Made by a program: the position numbers and the translations under genes. A DNA stretch of 61,364 nt from DRKI01 sp011051875 (GTDB taxonomy: Bacteria; Desulfobacterota; Desulfobulbia; Desulfobulbales; Desulfobulbaceae): contig JALXDL010000061.1 of assembly GCA_026990385.1 (NCBI GenBank), positions 1-61,364 of the forward strand, given 5' to 3'. Below the pieces are notes generated by a model. That model did not search any database. It was not told the origin of the DNA and saw only the letters and a list, made by a program, of their open reading frames with translations. This document shows, in pieces, positions 1 through 8,197 of the stretch (within the stretch, counting starts at the first letter, position 1; each line of letters starts with the position of its first letter).

Positions 1-310
1 GGCGGACCGCTCGGTCCGCCAGCTCAAGGGCGAGGGCAGGCCGGTCAACGGTGAGCAGGAGCGGGCCAGGGTGCTCGCCGCCCTGGGTTGCGTCGATTTC
101 GTGGTCATCTTTGACCAGGAGACCCCCATCGACCTGATCCGGGCCCTGCTGCCCGATGTCCTGGTCAAGGGCGCGGACTGGCCCGAGGAAAGGATCGTGG
201 GCGCGGCCGAGGTCAGGGCCGCCGGCGGCCGGGTGGAGCGGATCGCCTTTGAGCACGAGGTCTCGACTTCGGCCGTGATCGAGGCCATCCGCAACCAGGG
301 AGTTTCCTGA
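1..310 (+). CDS. hldE: ADP-heptose synthase / heptose-1-phosphate adenylyltransferase, C-terminal part
   Basis: The gene is cut by the window's left edge; about 102 codons are visible, read from position 2 to the TGA at 308-310. The product matches the C-terminal end of the nucleotidyltransferase (RfaE2) domain, which transfers AMP from ATP to D-glycero-beta-D-manno-heptose 1-phosphate in cytoplasmic ADP-heptose synthesis for lipopolysaccharide inner core. Visible family features are the conserved block SVRQLKGEGRPVNGEQERA followed by DFVVIFDQETPIDLI and LLPDVLVKGADW. The family knowledge is firm; what cannot be seen is whether a kinase (RfaE1) domain is fused upstream (HldE) or the protein is stand-alone RfaE2. 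An LPS-bearing Gram-negative host is implied. Confidence 0.88.
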   Translation, partial: ADRSVRQLKGEGRPVNGEQERARVLAALGCVDFVVIFDQETPIDLIRALLPDVLVKGADWPEERIVGAAEVRAAGGRVERIAFEHEVSTSAVIEAIRNQGVS

Positions 311-419
311 CAGAAGAGCGTTTGCGGCAGGCAAGGGTTGTGGTATATCATCGTGAAGTCAAGTACAGGTTGTGCTGGCCCGTTGCCGGGCTGCACCGGA
401 ACCAAGGAGAACAGACAGC

Positions 420-614
420 ATGCAGGTTATCAGGATCAAGGGAATGAAGTGTCCGCACTGCCAGGCATCGGCCAAAAAGGCCCTGGAGGCCCTGGAGGGG
501 ATCAGGAACGTGGAGGTTGATCTCGAGAAGGGAGAGGCCCGTTTCGATGGGGATGTTCCCAGGGAGCGGCTGCAGGAGGCCATTGTCAAGATAGGTTTTG
601 AGCTGGTCGATTAG
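420..614 (+). CDS. Small heavy-metal-associated (HMA) domain protein
   Basis: This 64-residue protein is a single HMA (ferredoxin-like beta-alpha-beta-beta-alpha-beta) domain, like CopZ/MerP metallochaperones or the N-terminal domains of copper P-type ATPases. The metal-binding motif GMKCPHC lies at residues 8-14, with Cys11 and Cys14 as predicted ligands for a soft metal such as Cu(I). I chose the ATG at 420 because AAGGAGA lies about nine bases upstream and the HMA domain begins immediately; an in-frame upstream start would add 16 unrelated residues. An ArsR-type repressor gene follows about 107 bases downstream, so a metal-response pair is plausible, but no transporter gene is adjacent. 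The exact metal is not known. Confidence 0.85.
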   Translation: MQVIRIKGMKCPHCQASAKKALEALEGIRNVEVDLEKGEARFDGDVPRERLQEAIVKIGFELVD

Positions 615-721
615 ATGGCTGCGCCAACAGTCGGCAATCGTGCCGGTATCCCCGCCTGGGCGGGACGGTTGCCCGGATCCGGCAGGGGAGAGCGGACAGA
701 TTCCAGTGCGGGGGAGGAACC

Positions 722-1102
722 ATGGCCGGCGCTGAGATGAAAGAGTGCCTGCGGGTGCTGAAGGCAATGTCCGACAGCAGCCGGCTCCGGGTTCTGAAGA
801 TGCTGGAGGGGCGTGAACTGTGTGTCTGCGAGATCCAGAGCCTGCTTGCCCTGTCCCAGTCAACGGTCTCCAAGCATCTCAAGATCCTGGAGGATGCGGG
901 CCTGGTGGACCGGCGCCGGGACGGACAGTGGGTGCTCTACAGCCTGTCCGCCGGGGAGCGGTCGGTCTATGCGCGCGAGATGCTGGAGCGGCTGCATTCC
1001 TGGCTGGGGGACGATCCCGAGGTCAGGGCCCTGCTTGAGAGGGTTCCCCGGGTAAACAGGACCTCGTGTGCCCGCCAGTTCCGGCAGGAGCGAACAGGAT
1101 AA
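722..1102 (+). CDS. ArsR/SmtB-family transcriptional regulator
   Basis: The 126-residue product has a winged helix-turn-helix typical of ArsR/SmtB repressors: an N-terminal helix (LRVLKAMSDSSRLRVLKML), the metal-binding motif ELCVCEI at about residues 32-38, the recognition helix SQSTVSKHLKILEDAGLV and the wing DRRRDGQWVLYSL. The Cys-Val-Cys in the third helix is the classical arsenite/antimonite ligand pair of ArsR, so As(III)/Sb(III) or a similar soft metal is the probable inducer. GGGGAGG lies directly upstream of the ATG. No ars operon gene is adjacent; the preceding HMA-protein gene is the only metal-related neighbour. A vicinal Cys-containing tail is absent except for one Cys near the C-terminus. 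Target genes are unknown. Confidence 0.88.
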   Translation: MAGAEMKECLRVLKAMSDSSRLRVLKMLEGRELCVCEIQSLLALSQSTVSKHLKILEDAGLVDRRRDGQWVLYSLSAGERSVYAREMLERLHSWLGDDPEVRALLERVPRVNRTSCARQFRQERTG

Positions 1103-1204
1103 CGCGATGGTGCGCAATCACGACGGGCCTTACCCCCTCCCCGGCAGGGCCGTAACCGGTCACAGGATGTCCAACTGCCCGGAATCAAAACAGAAGCTGT
1201 AGTT

Positions 1205-2989
1205 TCACTCCTCCTTCCAGTCCGGCCTGAGAAAGAGTTCGGTGAGCTGCTTGCGGGCCACCGGCGCCGGCGCATCGGTAAGGGGACAGGTCGCCTTCTG
1301 GGTCTTGGGGAAGGCGATGACGTCGCGGATGGATGAAGACCCGGTGAGGAGCATCATCAGCCTGTCCACACCAAAGGCGATACCGCCGTGCGGCGGAGCG
1401 CCGAGTTCCAGGGCCCGGAGCAGGAAGCCGAATTTTTCCCGCGCCTCCTCCTCGCCGATGCCCAGGGCCTTGAAGACCTGCTCCTGGACGGTCTTGTCGT
1501 GGATACGGATGGAGCCGCCGCCGATCTCGTTGCCGTTGAGCACCAGGTCATAGGCCCGGCTCCTGACCCGGCCCGGATCGGTGGCCAGCAGGTCGAGATC
1601 TTCTTCCCGGGGCGCGGTGAAGGGATGGTGGACCGCGGTGTGCCGTTTCTGATCGTGGTCGTACTCGAGCAGGGGGAAATCGGTGATCCAGAGGAACTCG
1701 AAGCCGGAATCGCCGGTCAGCTCCAGGCGGCGGGCCAGTTCGAGCCGAAGCTCGGCCAGGACCTGGTGGACGATGTCGGTCCGGTCGGCACCAAAGAGGA
1801 TCAGGTCGCCGGGCCGTACGTCCAGGGCCTCGCCCATGGCGCGGATCTCGTCATCGGTGAAGAACTTGGTGATGGGCGACTGCCACTCGTCTTCCCTGAT
1901 CTTGATCCAGGCCATGCCCCGGGCCCCGAAGCGACCGGCGTACTCGGTCAGGTCGTCCAGGTCCTTGCGGGAAAAGGTGGCGCAGCCGCGGGCATTGATG
2001 GCCTTGACCGAGCCGCCCTTGTCGATCACCGAGCGAAAGACCTTGAAGCCACAGCCCTTGAGGGTCCCGGTCAGGTCCACCAGCTCCAGCCCGAAACGGG
2101 TGTCGGGCCGGTCGGTGCCGAAGCGGCGCATGGCCTCGTCATAAGTCATGCGCGTAAACGGCAGGGAGAGCTCGATGCCCCGGGTAGCCGCGAACAGGGT
2201 CTTGATCATGCCCTCGGTGATGGTGATGATCTCCTCCTCGGTGACAAAGCTCAGCTCCATGTCGATCTGGGTGAACTCGGGCTGCCGGTCGGCGCGCAGG
2301 TCCTCGTCCCGGAAGCAGCGCACGATCTGGAAGTAGCGGTCCATGCCGGCGATCATCAGGATCTGCTTGAAGAGCTGCGGCGACTGGGGCAGGGCGTAGA
2401 AGCGGCCGGCATTGACCCGGCTGGGGACCAGGTAGTCGCGGGCCCCCTCGGGCGTGGAACGGGTAAGCATGGGAGTCTCGATCTCCAGGAATCCCCGGTC
2501 GCTCAGGTAGGAGCGGACCGCCTGCAGTCCCTGGTGGCGCATGATCAGGTTGGCGGCCATCTCGGGCCGGCGCAGGTCCAGGTAGCGGTATTGCAGGCGC
2601 AGGTTGTCGGAGACCTCGATCTCCTCGTCCAGCGGAAAGGGCGGGGTCTCGCTGGTGTTGAGGATGCGCAGCTCGTCCACCAGCACCTCGATGGCGCCGG
2701 TGGCCAGCTTGGGATTCTCCATGTCCGGTGGTCTGCGCTCCACCCTGCCGCGCACCGCGATGACCCATTCGCTGCGCAGCCGGTGCGCCTTGGCATGCAC
2801 CTCTTCGTTGATGGCGGGGTTGAAGACCACCTGGGTGATTCCCCACCGGTCCCGCAGATCGATGAAGATCACTCCGCCGTGGTCCCGCCGGCGCAGGACC
2901 CAGCCCATGAGGACCACCTCCTGGTGGAGCTGGTCAGGGCCGAGTTCATTGCAGTTGTGTGTGCGCCGCAGCGCTCCCATTGCATCCAT
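1205..2989 (-). CDS. aspS: Aspartyl-tRNA synthetase
   Basis: A 594-residue class II aminoacyl-tRNA synthetase, the usual length for bacterial AspRS. It begins with an OB-fold anticodon-binding domain (GWVLRRRDHGGVIFIDLRD near residue 30), followed by the catalytic core with motif 2 (FRDEDLRADRQPEFTQIDME), a bacterial GAD insertion in the middle, and motif 3 (GIAFGVDRLMMLL) near the C-terminus. It charges tRNA-Asp in the cytoplasm. Whether it is discriminating or also charges tRNA-Asn cannot be decided by eye. It lies 47 bases downstream of hisS on the same strand, so hisS-aspS very likely form one transcription unit from the promoter near 4.4 kb. Confidence 0.97.
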   Translation of the reverse strand: MDAMGALRRTHNCNELGPDQLHQEVVLMGWVLRRRDHGGVIFIDLRDRWGITQVVFNPAINEEVHAKAHRLRSEWVIAVRGRVERRPPDMENPKLATGAIEVLVDELRILNTSETPPFPLDEEIEVSDNLRLQYRYLDLRRPEMAANLIMRHQGLQAVRSYLSDRGFLEIETPMLTRSTPEGARDYLVPSRVNAGRFYALPQSPQLFKQILMIAGMDRYFQIVRCFRDEDLRADRQPEFTQIDMELSFVTEEEIITITEGMIKTLFAATRGIELSLPFTRMTYDEAMRRFGTDRPDTRFGLELVDLTGTLKGCGFKVFRSVIDKGGSVKAINARGCATFSRKDLDDLTEYAGRFGARGMAWIKIREDEWQSPITKFFTDDEIRAMGEALDVRPGDLILFGADRTDIVHQVLAELRLELARRLELTGDSGFEFLWITDFPLLEYDHDQKRHTAVHHPFTAPREEDLDLLATDPGRVRSRAYDLVLNGNEIGGGSIRIHDKTVQEQVFKALGIGEEEAREKFGFLLRALELGAPPHGGIAFGVDRLMMLLTGSSSIRDVIAFPKTQKATCPLTDAPAPVARKQLTELFLRPDWKEE

Positions 2990-3036
2990 TGTACTCTACT
3001 CCGTCATGTGTGACCCCTGCCCGGCGCGGGAAGAGG

Positions 3037-4305
3037 TCAGCTGTTTTCTCGCACCCTGGAGGCCAGGGAGTGCGCCTGTTCGGTGGCGTCGGCCAGCAGG
3101 GGCACGCTCTCCTGTTCCCTGGTCTCCATGTTGCGCAGGGTAGCCTTTCCACGTTCCAGTTCGTTGTCGCCGATGATCAGGGTGAAGGCCGCGCCGGTCC
3201 GACCGGCCTGCTTCATCTGGGCCTTGAGGCTGCGGCCGCTGTGATCCATGGCCGCCTTCAGGCCCATACGGCGGAGCTGGTGCACCAGCCCGAACGCGTA
3301 GGCAGCGGCTGCTTCGCCCAGGGCGGCGACAAAGATGTCCGCGTGCGGTCCGGGCAGCGATGTCTCCTGCTGCGCCATGAGCAGGGCGATGCGCTCCATG
3401 CCCATGGCAAAGCCGATACCCGGCAGGGGTGGGCCGCCGAGCTGTTCGATGAGGCCGTCGTAACGGCCGCCGGCGCCGATGGCGGCCTGGGCCCCGAGAT
3501 CGCCGGTGATGAACTCGAAGGTGGTGCGGGTATAGTAGTCCAGGCCCCGGACCATGAACCGGTTGACGCGGTGATCTATGGCCAGGGAGTCCAGGCAGCG
3601 GCGGACCTCGGCAAAGTGGCCGTCGCAGGGCCCGCACAGGGCGTCAAGGATGGAGGGCGCTTCCTGGACCTGTTCCCGGCAGCCCGGATTCTTGCAGTCC
3701 AGGACCCGCAGGGGATTGGTATCCATGCGGCGGCTGCAGTCCCGGCAGAGCTGGTCTCGCCGCTCCTCCAGGAAGCTGACCAGCCGGCGCCGGAATCCGG
3801 GCCTGCAGTCCGGGCAGCCCAGGGAGTTGATTTCCAGGCTGGCGGTGATGCCGAGCTCGTCGAGCAGCATCCGGCCCATGGCCATGAGTTCGGCGTCCAC
3901 CTGCGGCTCGGAAGCGCCGATGACCTCCACGTCCATCTGGTGGAACTGCCTGAGGCGACCCTTCTGGGGCCGTTCGTGGCGGAACATGGGGCCGATGGTG
4001 TAGAGGCGCTGCACCGGCTGCTGCACGTGCAGGCCATGCTCGATGAAGGCGCGCAGCAGGGAGGCTGTGCCCTCGGGCCGCATGGTGATGCCCTTGTCGG
4101 CAAAGGTGTACATCTCCTTCTCGACAATATCCGTGGCCTCGCCGATGGAACGGGCAAAGAGCTCGGTCTTCTCCAGGATGGGCAGCCGGATCTCGCGGGC
4201 GCCGAACCGTTCGAAGATGTCCCTGGCCACCTTCTCCATGTACTGCCACCGGAGCGCCTCGTCGGGCAGGATGTCTTTGAAGCCGTTGATGGCCCTGATC
4301 TTCAA
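3037..4305 (-). CDS. hisS: Histidyl-tRNA synthetase
   Basis: A 422-residue class II synthetase when started at the TTG at 4303-4305. That start is chosen because GGAGG lies five bases upstream, the family's N-terminal motif RAINGFKDILP follows at once, and a sigma-70 promoter lies about 90 bases further upstream; no ATG fits. Motif 2 (FRHERPQKGRLRQFHQMDVE), the histidine-binding signature GLDYYTRTTFEF and motif 3 near GIGFAMGMERIALL are all present, followed by the C-terminal anticodon-binding domain. The open frame continues upstream to 4716 without a stop, but that part is non-family sequence upstream of the promoter. It is probably co-transcribed with aspS. Confidence 0.96.
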   Translation of the reverse strand: MKIRAINGFKDILPDEALRWQYMEKVARDIFERFGAREIRLPILEKTELFARSIGEATDIVEKEMYTFADKGITMRPEGTASLLRAFIEHGLHVQQPVQRLYTIGPMFRHERPQKGRLRQFHQMDVEVIGASEPQVDAELMAMGRMLLDELGITASLEINSLGCPDCRPGFRRRLVSFLEERRDQLCRDCSRRMDTNPLRVLDCKNPGCREQVQEAPSILDALCGPCDGHFAEVRRCLDSLAIDHRVNRFMVRGLDYYTRTTFEFITGDLGAQAAIGAGGRYDGLIEQLGGPPLPGIGFAMGMERIALLMAQQETSLPGPHADIFVAALGEAAAAYAFGLVHQLRRMGLKAAMDHSGRSLKAQMKQAGRTGAAFTLIIGDNELERGKATLRNMETREQESVPLLADATEQAHSLASRVRENS

Positions 4306-4391
4306 GTCGTCCTCCGTCTGTAGAAAAGACGTTCGCCGGTCCCTGGGGCTCCAGGAAAACCGGCACCGGGTCAGAGAAATAAAAATTATAA

Positions 4392-4421
4392 ATTTTACTC
4401 GAATTACGGGGAAAAAGTCAA
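4392..4421 (-). promoter_or_regulatory. Sigma-70-type promoter of hisS-aspS
   Basis: On the minus strand a TTGACT -35 box (4416-4421) and a TAAAAT -10 box (4392-4397) are separated by 18 bases, inside a locally AT-rich patch that stands out from the GC-rich surroundings. The predicted transcription start lies some 80 bases upstream of the chosen TTG start of hisS. Confidence 0.65.
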
Positions 4422-4650
4422 GCTGATCCGCCGGATTTATGGTATAAACGTTCATTCTCGGTGTACCAGGAACAAGAGGTAATGAAAACAGGTGGATAGA
4501 AGAACAGGAACGGGATTGCCCAGCCACGGGCGACATCGGATCCGGCCCCCTGTTTCCGCTGTTGCAGCGGCTTGTCCCGCTCGCTTGTCCCGCTTGGCGC
4601 GGGTTATGGACAAAATGCCATTTGTCCCATGGTTTCCCGTCGTTTTTCTG

Positions 4651-4678
4651 GTATACTGTATTGATTGAAAAGGTATAC
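4651..4678. promoter_or_regulatory. GTATAC inverted repeat, possible operator
   Basis: Two GTATAC half-sites (4651-4656 and 4673-4678) are 16 bases apart in the intergenic space upstream of the flavoprotein gene. Each half-site is itself palindromic. Such spacing (22 bases centre to centre, about two helical turns) suits a dimeric regulator, but no known regulator motif is recognised, so function is a guess. Confidence 0.3.
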
Positions 4679-4706
4679 GCCCCGGTGCAACCGGGGCAGA
4701 GCGGAC

Positions 4707-4735
4707 TTGACAACACGGGGTGTTCGCGGCATTAT
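4707..4735 (+). promoter_or_regulatory. Candidate sigma-70 promoter of the flavoprotein gene
   Basis: TTGACA (4707-4712) and CATTAT (4730-4735) are separated by 17 bases, ending 33 bases before the ATG at 4769. The -35 box is perfect and the -10 box matches four of six consensus positions. The rest of the 4306-4768 intergenic stretch shows the hisS promoter, the GTATAC repeat and short GC hairpins, but no convincing gene. Confidence 0.5.
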
Positions 4736-4768
4736 TGGGCCCTACGTTCTTGAGTGAAAAGGATATAG

Positions 4769-5734
4769 ATGAAATTACCACCACTTAAAATCGGCTCCCT
4801 GGTGGCCCGTATTCCCATTATCCAGGGCGGGATGTCCATCCGGGTCTCCACCTCGGCCTTGGCCGTGCCTGTGGCCGAGTGCGGCGGCATCGGCACCATA
4901 GGCGGTTCGGGCCTGCCGGTCCCTGAACTGCAGGAGGATATCCGCAAGGCCAAGCGTGCTACCGACGGCGTGATCGCCGTCAATATCATGTACGCGATGA
5001 AGGACTTCTACGAACTGGTCATGGGGTCCATCGAGGCCGGCGCGGACATGATCATCACCGGAGCCGGTTTTTCCCGTGACATCTTCAAGATCGGCAAGAA
5101 ATACAATATTCCCATTGTCTCCATTGTTTCGTCCCCGGCCTTTGCCAGGCTGGCCGAACGTCTCGGTGCCGCGGCCATCGTTGTCGAGGCGTCGGAGGCG
5201 GGCGGCCACCTGGGCACGGACCGGAAACTGCGTGATATCTTTCCCGAGGTCAGGAAGGTGGTCTCCAAGGTTCCCCTGATCGCGGCCGGCGGCATTACCA
5301 ACGGTTTCGAGATGGCGGAGATGATGGACCGCTACGGCGCCGACGGCGTCCAGATCGCCTCCCGTTTCGTGCTCAGCGAGGAATGCTCCGTCTCCCGCGA
5401 GTTCAAGGAGACTTTTCTCAAGGCGCGCAAGGAGGATATCATCCTGGTCCAGTCCCCGGTGGGCATGCCGGGCAGGGCAATAAGAACGCCGTTTGTCGAG
5501 AAGATGCAGCGGGGTGAAGATGTATCGGCCAAGGAATGCAAGTTCAAGTGTCTCAAGAAATGCAGTTACAAGTACTGCATCAATGACCGGCTCATGGCCT
5601 CCTGCACCGGAGACGTGGAGCATGGGCTTGTCTTCTCCGGCGCCAATACCTACCGCATGAACGAGATCCTGCCGGTGCGCGAGATCTTTGACCAGTTTGT
5701 CCGGGATGCCCAATCGGTATACCGGGAAAAATAA
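4769..5734 (+). CDS. Nitronate monooxygenase / FabK-like flavin oxidoreductase
   Basis: The 321-residue product is an FMN-dependent TIM-barrel enzyme of the 2-nitropropane dioxygenase family. Visible features are the N-terminal IPIIQGGMSIRVS, the glycine-rich CGGIGTIGG, the phosphate-binding strand PLIAAGGITNG and VQIASRFVLS near the barrel's end. In the C-terminal quarter there is a cysteine cluster (KECKFKCLKKCSYKYC) followed by NGLVFSGANTYR-like sequence, which is common in anaerobe members of this family. Such proteins either oxidise nitronates or, as FabK, reduce enoyl-ACP; sequence alone does not decide. AAAGGA lies seven bases before the ATG. The next gene downstream, pcnB-like, follows in the same direction after 56 bases. 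Confidence 0.82.
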   Translation: MKLPPLKIGSLVARIPIIQGGMSIRVSTSALAVPVAECGGIGTIGGSGLPVPELQEDIRKAKRATDGVIAVNIMYAMKDFYELVMGSIEAGADMIITGAGFSRDIFKIGKKYNIPIVSIVSSPAFARLAERLGAAAIVVEASEAGGHLGTDRKLRDIFPEVRKVVSKVPLIAAGGITNGFEMAEMMDRYGADGVQIASRFVLSEECSVSREFKETFLKARKEDIILVQSPVGMPGRAIRTPFVEKMQRGEDVSAKECKFKCLKKCSYKYCINDRLMASCTGDVEHGLVFSGANTYRMNEILPVREIFDQFVRDAQSVYREK

Positions 5735-5790
5735 CCAGCCCTTGAATCCGTTGAATCCCCATTGCAGAGCAGCCGGTACTTTTCCCACTG

Positions 5791-7176
5791 ATGACCATGA
5801 CAGCAGCAGTTGACAGCGGGAGCAGCGAACCGGACCATGGTGGCGGCGTGACCGCCAGGGTGATCCCCGAATCCGAGCATCCCATCCGGGAACAGGATAT
5901 CGACCTCGAGGCCCTCAAGGTCCTCTACCGTCTGCGTGATGCCGGTTTTTCCGGCTACCTGGTGGGCGGTGGCGTCCGCGATCTTTACCTGGGCAAGCGG
6001 CCAAAGGATTTCGATATCTCCACCAATGCCAGGCCGGGCCAGTTGCGGAAGCTCTTTCGCAATTCCCGCACCATCGGCCGACGGTTCCGCCTGGTCCAGG
6101 TCTTTTTCCGCGGCAACAAGATCATCGAGGTCTCCACCCTCCGTTCCCAGTCCGAGTACGACATCAACGACCCTGACAAGGTCCTGCCCAGCAACAACAC
6201 CTTCGGCACCCTGGAGGAGGACGCCTTCCGCCGGGACCTGACCATCAATTCGCTTTTCTACGAGATCGAAAACAGGAGTATCATCGATTACGTGCACGGG
6301 GTGGAGGACCTGGACCGGGGCGTAATCCGCATCGTCGGGGAGCCGGAGCGGCGCATTATCAGGGATCCGGTACGGATGATGCGGGCGGTGCGGCACGCGG
6401 CCCGCAACAGTTTTACCATCGAGAAGAAGACCTGGCAGGCCATTGTCGACAACCGGGACAAACTGACCCTCTGCCCGCCGTCGCGTATTCGCGACGAGCT
6501 GCTCAAGGATCTGCGCTCGGGCGCCAGCCGGCCCTGGGCCGAGATCTGTATCCGTTCGGGGCTCTGGTTCACCCTGTTTCCCTTTTACCGGGATCTGCTG
6601 ACCGGCAGAAACGCCGGTAAGGGACGCGAGGAGCTTCTCGCGGTGCTGGGGGCCCTGGACCGGCTGTACGGCGCCGCCGGCGACCGCCGGGTCAATGTGC
6701 CCGAATACATGCTCTTTGCCGCCATGCTCCTGCCCTGGGCCTGTCATCGTTTTGACCTGCCCGGTATCCAGACCCTCAAGGGAGCGGCTTACAACCAGCT
6801 CATGCGCAGTATCAGGGGAGAGCTTGACCAGGTCTTTGGCGAACAGTTCAACGTCAAGCGGATGACCAAGGAGACCATTGCCACCCTCCTGGTTCACCTG
6901 GTCACCTTCCGCCAGCACCATCGCAATGGCAGATGGCCCAAGTGGCTGAAGAAAAAAAGCTATTTCTCAGACTGCTCCCGCTTCTACGGGCTGTACCAGG
7001 AGGCGCGGGGCGAGGCAGAGGTCGATGTTGCCCTCTTTGTCGACACCTCTGCCGAAGAGCAGGCCGCGCCCGTGGGCGGCCGCGGCTCCGGCAATGGCCG
7101 CTCCAGGGGCAGGCGCGGTATCAACCCTGCCTTTTCGAGCAGGAAGAGCGGTGTCTTCGGCCTGCGTAAAGGATGA
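5791..7176 (+). CDS. pcnB: Poly(A) polymerase / CCA-adding enzyme family nucleotidyltransferase
   Basis: The 461-residue product is a class II polynucleotide nucleotidyltransferase. The catalytic signature is at about residues 53-76: GYLVGGGVRDLYLG followed by RPKDFDIST, with the DxD metal ligands, then the flexible-loop region RRFRLVQVFF and the RNA-binding RDLTINSLFYE and DPVRMMRAVRHAARN blocks. Length and the basic, low-complexity C-terminus (Gly/Arg-rich, residues about 430-461) resemble PcnB more than a dedicated tRNA CCA enzyme, but the two are hard to separate without biochemistry. PcnB polyadenylates RNA 3' ends and so promotes decay. The start could also be the ATG two codons downstream at 5797. 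Confidence 0.85.
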   Translation: MTMTAAVDSGSSEPDHGGGVTARVIPESEHPIREQDIDLEALKVLYRLRDAGFSGYLVGGGVRDLYLGKRPKDFDISTNARPGQLRKLFRNSRTIGRRFRLVQVFFRGNKIIEVSTLRSQSEYDINDPDKVLPSNNTFGTLEEDAFRRDLTINSLFYEIENRSIIDYVHGVEDLDRGVIRIVGEPERRIIRDPVRMMRAVRHAARNSFTIEKKTWQAIVDNRDKLTLCPPSRIRDELLKDLRSGASRPWAEICIRSGLWFTLFPFYRDLLTGRNAGKGREELLAVLGALDRLYGAAGDRRVNVPEYMLFAAMLLPWACHRFDLPGIQTLKGAAYNQLMRSIRGELDQVFGEQFNVKRMTKETIATLLVHLVTFRQHHRNGRWPKWLKKKSYFSDCSRFYGLYQEARGEAEVDVALFVDTSAEEQAAPVGGRGSGNGRSRGRRGINPAFSSRKSGVFGLRKG

Positions 7177-7215
7177 TGTCCCCCGATTCAGGGTGAGATT
7201 TTTTCTCGCCCCGCC

Positions 7216-7243
7216 TTGCATCCCGACGGTCAGGGCTTATAAT
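7216..7243 (+). promoter_or_regulatory. Candidate sigma-70 promoter of the 7.4-kb phosphatase-family gene
   Basis: A perfect TATAAT -10 box (7238-7243) follows TTGCAT (7216-7221) after 16 bases in the gap behind pcnB. The -10 box is strong and the -35 box only partial. Confidence 0.45.
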
Positions 7244-7294
7244 AAACCTGAATCAAGCGATTTTCATTGTGCTCCGGGATTCCGGGCCGGCGTG

Positions 7295-7324
7295 ACCGTG
7301 CAGAGAGGGGCTGGTTGTGTCACC
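7295..7324 (+). repeat. Divergent copy of the ACCGTGCAG dispersed repeat
   Basis: The stretch begins ACCGTGCAG, is G-rich in the middle and ends TTGTGTCACC. It resembles the better-matched pair at 31471-31500 (minus) and 59916-59945 (plus). It also shares the upstream block GGGCCGGCG with the 59.9-kb copy. It lies in the leader of the downstream gene. This is the weakest of the three copies. Confidence 0.35.
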
Positions 7325-7412
7325 TTGCGCCGCGTTGCAATCGTTCTGCCGCCGACTACCCGTGCAGAATACCATTGATCCCGTTGCCCCCGCCAGACGA
7401 GGTTTGTTGCAA

Positions 7413-8177
7413 GTGCGTTTTCTGCTTTATAATATCCGTTACGGCGCCGGTATCGGCGCCCATTTTCATCTGCCGCTCCCCTATGCGGGCTACCTGAAGC
7501 GGTCCACCAGGAACCTGGACAGGATTATCTCGTTCATAAGGTCGATCCAGCCCGACATTGTCGGCCTGGTCGAGGTGGACAACGGCTCATTCCGTTGCGA
7601 CAGCAACTGCCAGGCCGAGGTTATCGCCAAGGCACTGAACTACAACCACCTGGTGGAGACCAAGTATGGCGTCGATTCCGTGGCCAACAGGCTGCCCCTG
7701 CTCAACAAGCAGGGCAACGCCCTGCTCACCCGCCAGCCCATTGTCAGCTACCGCTACTACTATTTCAAACAGGGTGTGAAACGGCTGATCATCGAGGCCC
7801 GCCTGGAGGACGTGACCATCTTCCTGGTCCATCTCTCTCTAACCTACCGTAACCGCCAGTACCAGCTTGAACAGCTCTATCAGCTCATCAAAAAGGTAAA
7901 CGGCCCCCTGATCGTGGCCGGTGACTTTAATGTCCTCTGGGGAGACCGGGAGCTGGAGCTGTTTCTTGCCGCCACCGGTCTGCTTTCCGCCAATAACGAG
8001 GGCGCTCCCTCCTATCCGAGCCGGGCTCCGAAACGGCAGCTCGATTTCATTCTCCACTCCCGGGAGCTGCGGGTCACCGATTTCCAGGTCCCGTCGGTCA
8101 CCCTGTCCGACCATGCGCCGCTGCTTTGCGATTTCACCCGGGCCGGAATGACGGACAGGGCGCTGCAACCCGCCTGA
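7413..8177 (+). CDS. Endonuclease/exonuclease/phosphatase family protein
   Basis: The product (254 residues from GTG at 7413) has the four diagnostic blocks of the DNase I-like EEP superfamily: an N-terminal LLYNIRYG (metal-binding Asn), DIVGLVEVDNG (catalytic Glu), VAGDFNVLWGD (Asp/Asn pair) and the C-terminal TLSDHAPLLCDF (catalytic His). Members cleave phosphodiesters in nucleic acids or phospholipids; the substrate here is unknown. No signal peptide is visible, so it is probably cytoplasmic. The start is uncertain: GAGG at 7399-7402 favours GTG 7413, but TTG at 7407 or 7404 is possible; the open frame extends to 7317 without family similarity. Confidence 0.78.
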   Translation: MRFLLYNIRYGAGIGAHFHLPLPYAGYLKRSTRNLDRIISFIRSIQPDIVGLVEVDNGSFRCDSNCQAEVIAKALNYNHLVETKYGVDSVANRLPLLNKQGNALLTRQPIVSYRYYYFKQGVKRLIIEARLEDVTIFLVHLSLTYRNRQYQLEQLYQLIKKVNGPLIVAGDFNVLWGDRELELFLAATGLLSANNEGAPSYPSRAPKRQLDFILHSRELRVTDFQVPSVTLSDHAPLLCDFTRAGMTDRALQPA

Positions 8178-8197
8178 CCGGCCAGGGCCTGAAGATT

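Noticed and set aside
4306..4716. Upstream extension of hisS
   Set aside because: The hisS promoter and ribosome site lie inside it, and family similarity begins at the TTG 4303-4305.
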